Positions 1-8,284 of a stretch of DNA of 11,720 nucleotides are shown piece after piece. Where the stretch lies: the NCBI GenBank assembly GCA_000787465.1, contig JSYX01000676.1, positions 1-11,720 of the forward strand, given 5' to 3'. A model generated the notes under the pieces. It had not been told where the DNA came from. It worked only from the letters and a program-made list of their open reading frames with translations, and searched no databases. A program made the position numbers and the translations under genes. Each line of letters begins with the position of its first letter. Position 1 is the first letter of the stretch. Source of the stretch: Thermomucor indicae-seudaticae. Taxonomy: Eukaryota > Mucoromycota > Mucoromycetes > Mucorales > Lichtheimiaceae.

Positions 1-2769
1 GTATTGTCTCAGAGTAATATACCTCTTGTACCTGTCATTGGTAACAGTGAGAGAACTCGGAACGCGACCATGGACAAAAAGATTAAGGAGCTTGACGTTA
101 AAGAGGCTTCTTCACTTAACGGGACATCTTCCAGTGTGTAAACTATTCCAGCTGATTCATCCCGTCTAGAAGATGCCGCAAAGAAATCCGCCTCATTTTC
201 AGGCTGATATTCATTGACCTGATCTTGATCCTCGATATCGTCATCCACGTCCGGTATACGATAACCCAGCTCCAGCAACTACTCATATATTGGTACACAA
301 AGGCGAGGAAAACTGTCTTCAGCATCACCTATTTACCTCTGTGATGGGGTCAACTTCGATAGAATCCTCCGACAGGCTCCTACCACACTTGCGCGAGTCT
401 CCTTCATTCCTTTTGAGCCCGCTTTCCCGGACATTCCGTCTCCAAATACTACAAGCGGAATTTTCCGCTGTTCATTAGGTTCAAAGAGCGATGGCTTCCA
501 GTTTTTTTTTGGGGGGTGTGTTGCACGCGCTGAGTGGATCTAACTACTGATTGGGGCGGGCTTCTACAGAGAAAACAAGCATGTCAGAGCTGGCGACGAT
601 AACCGAAACAGCTTTAATATAATACAGCACCTGAACGACCGACGAACTTTCTTCTTCTTCCTTCTTTTCTGACGCTTTCGGTTCTTTTTGGTACGCTTCC
701 TTTTCGTGGGGTTACACTTCTTCCTGCCATTGACAAAGATATTGGCAAGCTCCTCTTGTGCTCACTGCCTTCCTTGGTAGTTATAGAACCTGAGCTTGGT
801 ATTGTCAAAAGAATAAAATGCCAACAAATGCTCTAAGTGCTGAGTCATATATGAAACGTATAGATGATACTGGTATGCATCAGCTGTTTTTGGTGTAGGC
901 ATCTCAGCCTCGATCTTCTCGATACCGCATCGTTTCTTCTTTTCCTGCAGGACCTTGTTTCTGCGGCCTGATCCAGTAAGTGTATAATACTCTTTTGCAG
1001 ATATTCGTCTAACTTCATGAGCATCGCTTCCCGCTCCATATGATGCAGTAAACACTTGACGCCGTCCAGGGTCAGCGGCACATGGCCGAAAATACGCGTC
1101 CACTTCTTGCTGGGTGAAATCGTCCAACTGCAGTTCCACGTTATCGAGATCGTGCTTACATGACTTTCTGGTAAATGACACACCGACGGAAAAACCATCT
1201 GTTACAACATGATTCGCGAACCTGCTTTTACCGTCTGTCACATCTTCGATGCTATAACAAAATTAGCCCCCAAAATACTGCCAACGCTTGTTTAAGGCGC
1301 AACGTACTTTGTTCGTAAGCTCTCAAAGTCAAATACTGTTCCAAACACATGTGTATACTCTGCCGGGCTGGATGGAAGCTTTGACCCGGTTAAGCTTGCA
1401 AGAAGCTCAGCATTGATAGAAATGGAACGCCAATGGAGTGAAGGCTCTGACGTCAAGGAAAAAAGCCTCGGAAGCTTGTCAGAGCCAGACTCTTTCTCCG
1501 TAGCAGCGGCCCGGTGTTCGTTCTTGTAGCTTCTCAGAATGTGCTTCAGTACAGACAAATATGAGCCAGGTGACGCAGAAATTGTTTGGGGAATGGTTGG
1601 CTTGGGGACAAGAGCTTCGAGCTCGTCGCAGATTTGATCCACGGTGGCTACTAGAAGCAAAGTTGCGCGAACGCTTTCCGGCCCTTTCGGTTCTCCACCT
1701 ACAACGCGCTCATATGCATATTGAGAAGATATATCGGTCGTCTGAGCCTTTTTCAACTGATCCTTCAACAACAGTGAAAGATTAGAAAAGCAGAGGTGCG
1801 AAAAATGCTATACGTACTGGACATAAAGAGAGAAGTTTTCGTTTGACGTATTCGCAAATCCTGCTCTCGAAGCTCTCCATAATATGTTCGCTGTAATTCG
1901 TCGCCAAAAGAACACATGCTTCCGTAAGCACATCCGATGACCTTGGCAAGAATATCTTAGGTGGTTGGAGGAGCTCAGGATGTGTCTGCTGGAAAGTCTG
2001 CCAGGAGTATTCCAGGTCATCCGGCAGATGATCGTTGGTTGAAGCGATTTTTCCGCCCAGGACCAGCTGCATGGCAGAGTAAAAAAGTTTTGCGTGAAAC
2101 AAATAGGCAGCACACGATCGTGGGCGATCATGTAAGCAGATGCAAAAATGGATGTGCGCACTATAACGCTACTGGCAAACGTCACAATCTGCTGAACGCT
2201 CCTCTTCAACTTTATGCGAGATTCTGGCCTCACTATGGTGTCAAACTTACACTTCCTTGTGAACGTTTCCCGATCACGACCGAAGTCTGCGTACGGAATC
2301 TCCTTTGTCGATTATGTATGTGACGGGCACTCCCTTGATCTCGTACTTCGATGGGTTGTCGACCCACAAGCTGTACAAGGTCGCGGCACGAATGTATTAT
2401 TGACATATGCTGCTTCCTTCTCTTGGCGGCCTTGCGTCTTGGCCCTTTTATTTGCGGTTTCTTCAGCATCCGTCATCTTCCGTTTGGTACCAACTGCCAG
2501 TTTTACAGGTTACCTGCATACAGAAAGTGACCACATCATTCTCTAACTTCGGGACGCTTCTTTCTTTGGGCATACGCTTGATCGCTTGCTAGGGCCTTTC
2601 TCTCCACAGGCGCTGCGAGCTATACCAAGCCCTGTTGTTTTGGTACTGTCAGCACACATATCAGTCGACCGGCTTCTTCACGGCTTACTTTGTTTTTCTC
2701 CTCCAATTCATTCAATTCAAATTTCACTAGCTTCTTCAGAAGTATATATGCGCGTTTATCTGAAGTCAT
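1..2769 (-). pseudogene. Fanzor1-like (eukaryotic TnpB-type RuvC nuclease) transposon gene, decayed
   Basis: Fanzors are RNA-guided RuvC endonucleases of eukaryotic transposons, related to bacterial TnpB. Reading from ATG 2769: a charged N terminus (MTSDKRAYILLKKL); a zinc-knuckle-like CxxCx4Hx7C near 2330-2382 (CTACGSTTHRSTRSREC); FTRKCKFDTI; the helical block LFYSAMQLVLGG; a RuvC-I block ADPGRRQVFTA (Asp codon 1071-1073); YQGRQ; a Lys/Arg-rich run at about 640-720; and a RuvC-II block VVFGDG (Asp codon 438-440). An acidic insert ending in VYTLEDVPLSEE (about 121-278) follows. The RuvC-III end is lost or unreadable at the window edge. Three introns restore frame with good consensus: 1763-1817, 1252-1307 and 564-630. 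Lesions: TAG 2620-2622, TAA 2312-2314, a frameshift in the A-run 2081-2086 (a T-run on the coding strand), TGA 762-764, TAA 333-335, TAG 279-281 and frame loss near 95-120. The family call rests on recalled Mucorales Fanzor1 proteins. Confidence 0.75.
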
Positions 2770-2822
2770 GATGGTCGAAAAAGTAAGTAATAAGCCTCAG
2801 GCAACTCGTGGTGCTAAAGACA

Positions 2823-2830
2823 TTTATATA
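2823..2830 (-). promoter_or_regulatory. TATA-like box upstream of the Fanzor-like gene
   Basis: The minus strand reads TATATAAA here, about 55 bp upstream of the inferred ATG at 2769. The position is reasonable for a TATA element of the decayed Fanzor-like gene. Eight-base AT motifs occur by chance in DNA of this composition, so this is only a candidate. Confidence 0.3.
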
Positions 2831-2984
2831 AGATTCGTTTTAATTGACGTAAAAGTGACGTCCTTGTGATCCGCAGTTCGTGAGGATCGCATACTCGGTG
2901 ATCCATTACTGATCTTGATGCTGGACATGAATTACTCCTTTCAATCCCAATTGCTTTCTCTCTTCTTTAGCTAATAAACAGCTA

Positions 2985-3147
2985 CCACAGTCTAGGGCTC
3001 CTAACGGTCCAGGCCCGACGGACCGGTCCAGCAAACGGTCGGTCCACCATCCTGAAAAAATGATCGTCGGGCCCATGCTGTCGGGCCAAGGCCATGGACC
3101 GTGTACCGTTCGGGCAGCCCGACCGTTCTAGGAGCCCTACCACAGTC
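2985..3147. repeat. 8-bp target-site duplication CCACAGTC around MITE-1
   Basis: CCACAGTC is present at 2985-2992 and again, identically, at 3140-3147, exactly abutting the two ends of the inverted-repeat element between them. A perfect 8-bp duplication is the expected footprint of hAT-superfamily insertion and implies a fairly recent event. Confidence 0.88.
2993..3139. mobile_element. hAT-type MITE-1, 147 bp, with terminal inverted repeats and TSD
   Basis: This is a non-autonomous element with inverted ends. The left end reads TAGGGCTCCTAACGGTC; the right end, reverse-complemented, reads TAGGGCTCCTAGAACGGTC, so they match apart from a 2-nt indel. The terminus fits the hAT-style YARNG pattern, and the 8-bp duplication supports hAT. 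The interior is GC-rich against AT-richer flanks and is full of short subterminal motifs in both orientations (GGTCC/GGACC, GGCCCGAC/GTCGGGCC), of the kind bound by transposases. It has no coding capacity, so a transposase would have to act in trans. The element shares TAGGGCTC and TAA at its tip with MITE-2 at 3356-3409, suggesting one family. Confidence 0.88.
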
Positions 3148-3347
3148 TCACGATAGTTATCGTTCCTTTTATCTTCCTTGAATACCTCACGTGTACCATG
3201 ACTGCGCGGAAGGTCACTGCACCATTAGCGAAGACTTGCCCAAACGGTTGCACGCGAGTACCCCACAGGTTTACGTCATCAACAGATTCAGGTTCGGTGT
3301 CCTGTGGTGGATGATTAGGGGTGGGCTCGCAGGCTTCCAGACCACGA

Positions 3348-3417
3348 CTTTCAACTAGGGCTCTTAATTGGGACGGGTCATCCCGGGACCCATCCCATTA
3401 AGAGCCCTACTTTCAAC
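3348..3417. repeat. 8-bp target-site duplication CTTTCAAC around MITE-2
   Basis: CTTTCAAC stands at 3348-3355 and identically at 3410-3417, immediately outside the ends of the 54-bp palindromic element. It differs in sequence from the duplication around MITE-1, so the two elements inserted independently. Confidence 0.88.
3356..3409. mobile_element. Ultra-short hAT-type MITE-2, 54 bp, near-palindrome
   Basis: The left end TAGGGCTCTTAAT is matched exactly by the reverse complement of the right end. The match continues through GGGA-C/T-GGGTC with one single-base gap and one mismatch, so almost the whole element is one foldback hairpin around a CCCGGG core. It keeps the TAGGGCTC terminus of MITE-1 and has its own 8-bp target duplication. 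At 54 bp it is little more than two inverted repeats. Since it is bounded by a clean duplication, I infer that it moved as this unit rather than shrinking in place. Confidence 0.87.
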
Positions 3418-3886
3418 GTACATGCTTAGAATGTTCTTATAATTATCGTATGTATATTATATACAGTATCCTGATCATGCAATATAGTCTGTTCTTATAT
3501 CTTTACGCCATGAAGCACAGCATTGTTTATAACATTAAAACTGCATATGACTTCATATAAACCCATTGACTCGAGGTCTGCACCGACCCTGTGTAGACGT
3601 AAGATCTGCAGAGAATCTGTGCCGATGTTTACGTGCCGATATTGTTCTTGTAGAATCTGCGCCGACCAACTTTATTTTAGTCCTGGAGGTGCAGCTTTTG
3701 TATCGAAAACCACCTCTTTAACCTCTCCACTGATTCATTCACGCTTCTCCGTCGCGAAGCGAGGAAGCTTTTGCTTGTTATAAATAATGAAAAAAAGCGC
3801 TCTCTGTAAGTTTTCAGTTTTTTGTAAGATAATACCTGTCCACGATTATGAAACTGGTCTGCAAATACGAAAAGCATGATTTCAAA
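3418..3886. other. Gene-free AT-rich stretch
   Basis: No open frame here shows recognisable protein character. The stretch begins AT-rich (about 3420-3540). A loose repeat of the form TCTGYGCCGA appears at about 3576-3586 (as GTCTGCACCGA), 3613-3625 and 3653-3665, with a partial GTGCCGAT near 3633. I cannot assign it a role; it may be remnant repeat DNA. Confidence 0.4.
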
Positions 3887-4079
3887 TGCGTGAAGGCTTT
3901 ACGAAGTGCGCAAAACTTTTTCCATTGCGCAAAGCCTTTTTTTTCATGTGTGCAACGCTTTTGTGATAGAGACGGACTCACAATCCGGGTAGAAGTAACT
4001 CCGTCATAAAAAATAGAGCTCACCTGACCCTTTCACAGTTTTTTCTCAAGTGCGCAAAGCTATTTTTGGAGTGCCCGCA
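3887..4079 (+). repeat. Degenerate ~20-bp tandem repeat, core TGCGCAAAGC + T-run
   Basis: Units begin at 3887 (TGCGTGAAGGCTTT), 3907 (TGCGCAAAACTTTTT), 3926 (TGCGCAAAGCCTTTTTT) and 3949 (TGTGCAACGCTTTT), spaced 20, 19 and 23 bp. A further clear unit lies at 4051 (TGCGCAAAGCTATTTTT), and a weak one (TGCCCGCAAAC) at 4072. The array lies 310-500 bp upstream of the methyltransferase start. It could be a diverged minisatellite or a cluster of regulatory sites; the sequence alone does not decide. Confidence 0.55.
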
Positions 4080-4391
4080 AACTGAGAGAGGAACTGAGTG
4101 CAGAGCGGTCCCTCATTAGCGCGAAATGAAATTTTTCTAAGCGTCAAAGTGAAGGAAACAACCAGTACAAGGCATGCTGCGCCACCTCTATGCCTTCCAA
4201 ATGCTCCAACAGAAACAAACCCGGAGCAAGTCATGCTTTATGCTTCGCGCAAAAAGAGGATAAGTCAAAGGGAAAATACGAATAGCGCACGTTGCAAGGA
4301 AAACTCCAGTAGAGACAGTGCCGTAGTCCGTGAGCGGAACAAAATTCACTGGAAAGTGACTTCTTGCACAGTAAAACAGCTTAGATCAGGA

Positions 4392-5640
4392 ATGAGTGGT
4401 GGATCATCAGAGGATCGGGTACCGGCACCACGGAATCGAGATGCGGCGCGGGTGAATATGGATCCCGTGCGATTGCAAGAGCATATCAAACGAGCACAGG
4501 AAGCGATCGAGGGAGACAAAAAGGAAGTGCCTCCGTTTTGGATAAACAAGTACAAGAAAGAAGCAGCGAGGAATTGGGATATCTTTTATAAACGCAATAC
4601 CACCAAATTCTTCAAAGGTAGCTCTTTTCTTTCCTCCTTCAGATCAAAATAGAAGTGATGCTGAAAGAAACACTAACGGTGGTTGCTAGATCGGCATTGG
4701 ACCGACCGCGAATTTGAAGAACTAGCATTTCGTTCCAATCAAAAGGAGAAGGTACCGACATTCGACAGCAACTCTTTCCCTGCGGCTAACAAAGGCGGGC
4801 GGCATAAGGTCTTTTGTCTTGAAGTTGGCTGTGGTGTTGGCAATTTTGTATTTCCAGCTCTGTCAGAAAATCCAAACTTGTTCATCTATGCCTGCGATTT
4901 TTCTAAGCGGGCCATAGATATGGTCAAGGTTAGACGTCTTACTCACAGTGTGACTAGATGATGTCTAACATGTAAAGTGATTCACAAGCGCAACGACCAA
5001 TATGACGAAAATAGATGCAAAGCATTCGTCTGCGATGTAACCGTGGATCCACTGACGAATGAAATACCTGAATCAAGTCTGGATTTGGTTAGTGTCTTTG
5101 GCTTCCATGGGATATGCCGACTGTAATTATACTTAACGTGTGTTGCTGTGGGCTAGATTTCAGCGCTATTCGTCTTTTCAGCTATTCCACCAGAAAAGAT
5201 GGGCGCAGCCATACGAAATTTGTATCAGGTGTGATTCTGGAGCCCTTCTCATCCATTCATTAAGTATACTTTAAAGTGACATTTTGTTGGCTTCTAGGTA
5301 CTTAAACCTGGTGGTTGTGTCCTTTTTCGTGATTACGGTCTATACGACGAAGCGCAAATCAAGTTCAGTATTGCTTCAGATAAAAAGCTGGATGAAAACT
5401 TTTACGTGCGACAAGATGGTACGATATGGAAGATTGCCCCTCAGAAAGGGATAACTAAGCATATCGACAATAGGTACCATGAGTTACTTCTTTTCAACGG
5501 AGGATTTGCAATCACGATTTGAAGCTGAAGGCTTCAAGACAATCAGTAACGACTACATATATAGAGAAACCACAAATAGACGGCTGGAAATGCATGTCGA
5601 CCGTATATTCGTGCAAGCCAAATTCCAAAAGCCATTATAA
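4392..5640 (+). CDS. METTL6: METTL6-type tRNA N3-methylcytidine methyltransferase (six exons)
   Basis: SAM-dependent methyltransferase of the METTL2/6/8 (yeast Trm140) family, which makes m3C at position 32 of tRNAs; METTL6 acts on tRNA-Ser with seryl-tRNA synthetase. Exons: 4392-4617, 4690-4928, 4989-5087, 5157-5228, 5298-5418 and 5474-5640. The introns are 55-72 nt, all GT-AG, and the joins keep frame to TAA, giving 307 aa. Seen: [20 protein letters not shown] spanning the first splice, SAM motif [10 protein letters not shown] (about residues 119-127), [39 protein letters not shown] and a C terminus RIFVQAKF. The order and spacing match human METTL6 from memory (human 284 aa). ATG 4392 was chosen because similarity starts soon after. 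The frame stays open upstream, with another ATG at 4233 that would add 53 residues, and ATG 4458 is also possible. The gene converges on the dioxygenase gene. Confidence 0.9.
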
Positions 5641-6048
5641 TCAAAACCCTTCTGCCTACTTAAGCGAAATTACCATACTGTGATTCAAACAGCTGTATGT
5701 AGGACTGCTGTTGCGGTGATATCGCCCGGTGCCTGTCGCAGTTACCACGCCGACCGAAATTTTTTGTAAGGCATCTCTGCTGGTACAGCTTGTTAATGTT
5801 CAGCTCTGTCAGATAGAGTTACGCATTACTACCTTCGTATAGATCTCTGTCATTTTTCACGTCTTCGCGAAACTTTTCGTTTGTATCGCATTTATGCAAT
5901 GGTATGCTACACACAAGGGAAGGTAAATGCTGCTGTTTTCTATCGTAGCATCTATTAGCTGCTTTGCTTTTGTCAGCAGCCCTATCGATATAAGAAGAAT
6001 GCATTATGGAATATGTACAAAAGGTCTAAGAAGAACAAGTCCATATGT
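5641..6048. other. Convergent intergenic region, no gene seen
   Basis: About 400 bp lie between the stop codons of two converging genes, so this holds both 3' untranslated regions and polyadenylation signals. I see no canonical AATAAA that I would assign confidently and no frame with protein-like content. The region contains T-rich and A-rich short runs only. Confidence 0.5.
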
Positions 6049-7541
6049 CTATACGGAAGAATCGTAGCCGTACTGTTCACACAGGACCCGCAGCTTGTCC
6101 TTGAGCGAGTCGAGGTTAATGTAAGTGCCTTTCAAGTGACGGTCCCCACTCGTGGCATCAAATGCTGTCCGACCATGCAGCACACGACGGTTGGCAAACA
6201 TAACTGAATGTAACGAACGCATCTTAGCATATAAACGCAGCGCTTTTTGTCAGTAACAGGGTTACCTAATTGCCCTGGCTTCAGGGTCAGTTCAAATCGA
6301 AGACGTTCATCCTCAATCAGGTCGGCGAAACGCTGGAAAGCTCTATAGAATTCTTTGGCTTTCGAGGGTGAGAGATGATCCATTGGACCCTGGAAGGGAG
6401 GAGCATAGTTGACATGCATGTCCCAAGCGGGACCGCTCTTGTCTTCACCAGTAACGATTGTTGGGCGACGGTAATGCATATGATGACCATTGTTGACATA
6501 ATGGAACGTAACAGGCACAGTCGTCAAGACATGATAGTCCTCTGGATACTTTTCCCGGAGCAGTTCCACGGCACGAAACGAGTCAACAAAGATGCTAGCA
6601 CCACCCGTCACTTCGTTCTTTAAACTATGTAGAAGCTGGATGCCGGGCGGACAGTCCATGTACCTGAAAAGAAGACCAATAGCCTTGGTAAATCCGGATT
6701 TGAGACCACTTCCCCTCCCCTTTCCAATATGTCGCGCTTACATAAGATCCATGTGAAAGCCAAGGTAAAGACTAGTATATGCAATATTTGTGGATTTCGC
6801 CACGTTCTTTACATCAAAGTCACGACCATAGAATGTCTCGAGGACGGGACCGATGCGTTCGGCGACCTTGGTCACACTCTCGTCTTTGACGGGAACCTGA
6901 TCCATAAAGACCAGACCACGATTATAAAGTCGTAGTACGGCCTCATGCAAACCTGCGTCCGTGGTCATGTAATCGTCATACGAGATCCACTTGAGCTTGT
7001 ATTCGTCGCGACTCCAGGTCTGCGGCCGAATATGATTGAAACGATATGCCTCACTTGCTTCCTGTGTAGCATATCGGCGCAACCAGTCAAGGGAATATCG
7101 ACTAATGTGTGTTGTTGCTGATTCGTCCTTTTGGTGGCGTAACGGCTTGTTCCACAAAATCTCTGCAGTCTGGCCCTTTACTTGGACTGATGTAGGTTCA
7201 ATATCAAGAGGCACATCGGCTGAGGAGTGCAATTTCTGACGGTTGGTGGGATGCACACACTGTTCGCATTGACAATTGTCGCGTAGCCACAAGTAGCTGT
7301 ACTTGCCGCTGCCTTGATCCTTGTTTTTTACGCTCCACTGCACAAAAAGACCGTCCGGCTCGGAGCGAGCTGCAGTTAGAATAGCTCCTGTAGTTTGCTC
7401 GGGCGACAAGCAATGGCTGCTGCTACTTAGCCATCGAGCCCCAAGGATAGACCCGCCAAACACCCTTAATGGTGGCCGTGTCAGGCCGCCTACTTTCGAT
7501 TGTACGTGCAACAATGAACGTGTCATTTGCAGGAAAACCAT
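6049..7541 (-). CDS. Gamma-butyrobetaine dioxygenase-like Fe(II)/2-oxoglutarate oxygenase (three exons)
   Basis: The family hydroxylates gamma-butyrobetaine to L-carnitine using 2-oxoglutarate, O2 and Fe(II). Exons 7541-6742, 6663-6266 and 6203-6049 (introns 78 and 62 nt, GT-AG) encode 450 aa. Seen: an N-terminal zinc-binding domain WLRDNCQCEQC (Cys90, Cys92, Cys95; His145 is a candidate fourth ligand); the iron HxD motif FHMD (His263, Asp265), with the first splice just after; PPGIQLLH; FHYVNNGHH; and the distal iron ligand and 2-oxoglutarate site NRRVLHGR (His409, Arg411). Trimethyllysine dioxygenase shares this architecture, but FHYVNNGHHMHY and NRRVLHGRTAF fit fungal butyrobetaine enzymes better. 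Residues 1-42 lack acidic residues, are rich in Arg/Ser/Leu and end in ARWLSSSS, like a mitochondrial presequence. An in-frame ATG at 7694 would add 51 residues; ATG 7526 is also possible. Confidence 0.9.
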
Positions 7542-8284
7542 CAGGAACCCGGAAAACGTGGAGACCCCGCAAACAGTGGTGGTCCTTTTCGGGGATTCAA
7601 CTCGAGCAGTTACAGGGCATCGCAATGTTTTCTTTCCAGAAGCATGGTTGCACAGCACGACAACGGTCGCGCCAATCTCGCTTAAGGTGTGCATGTTATC
7701 GTCGATAATATCCCAATTTCCACTGTCATTATCCTAACGGCGTAACTGCTTCTGTTTGATCATAAGTGGACTTCTAATGCAGCTTTGCGCGTTCCGAAGA
7801 GCCTAGAACAAGACGTGAACCAACGTTGCCCTTATCGTGTCGGTAACTTCCCATTTATTGCTGGCGTTTGTGCCAAAGGTCGGCAGTCCAAAAAACTACA
7901 ATAAAGACCTACGATATTTTGAAGAAATGTATGCGCTTGCTAAGAATGCTGTTTACGTCAACTTATGAGCCCGCTTTTGCTCTTAAAGAGATAACAGTGA
8001 CGCCATTCTGTCAACAAGTTTACGTAGCCTCGAATCAATTTTGCACACTTACATTTCAAATTCTGCCCAAACGCGGGTTCCGTTAACGCAAGACAGCACT
8101 CGGAGTAGCGCAAGCCTTTCCTCTGAGTGAGTACTGTGATCAACACCAGAGAGTAAAGAGAGCTTACCATATTTTAATCACTAAGTAGGATAATGAGTGG
8201 GAATGCATTGGACCACACGTTAGGTGATACTTACTGTAAACATCAGCCATTTTTTCTATGGCTACATCAGCAGAACTAGATTAT
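7542..8284. other. Upstream region of the dioxygenase gene, no further gene seen
   Basis: The frame of the dioxygenase stays open from 7541 back to an ATG at 7694 (AACATG context, a better start context than 7541). That stretch contains acidic residues and does not look like a targeting peptide, so I read it as 5' leader, with an alternative start possible. From 7740 to 8284 the frames are short and not protein-like. Promoter elements for the dioxygenase should lie here, but I see no clear TATA box. Confidence 0.4.

Noticed and set aside
9..278. Acidic 89-codon minus-strand open frame at the left edge as a separate small gene
   Set aside because: It has no ATG (it begins with TTG right after a stop) and lies in the order expected for the acidic insert of the Fanzor-like protein, so I treat it as part of that pseudogene.
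1808..2233. 141-codon minus-strand frame as an independent protein
   Set aside because: Its first half is Fanzor coding sequence; after the A-run at 2081-2086 the true frame shifts, so the second half is a shadow.
3315..3332. TAGGGGTGGGCTCGCAGG, resembling another hAT terminus
   Set aside because: No matching inverted end or 8-bp duplication was found nearby, so a single end-like string is not enough to call an element.
3523..3783. 86-codon plus-strand open frame with several cysteines
   Set aside because: The cysteines come from the repeated TCTGYGCCGA-like DNA motif, there is no recognisable domain, and the length is unremarkable.
7321..7737. 138-codon plus-strand open frame opposite the dioxygenase
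   Set aside because: It is antisense to the conserved first exon of the dioxygenase and has no independent motif.
8245..8263. Hairpin AGCCAT-TTTTTCT-ATGGCT just past the Fanzor remnant, as a possible guide-RNA or terminator structure
   Set aside because: The stem is only six base pairs, such hairpins are common by chance, and the adjacent coding remnant is already decayed.
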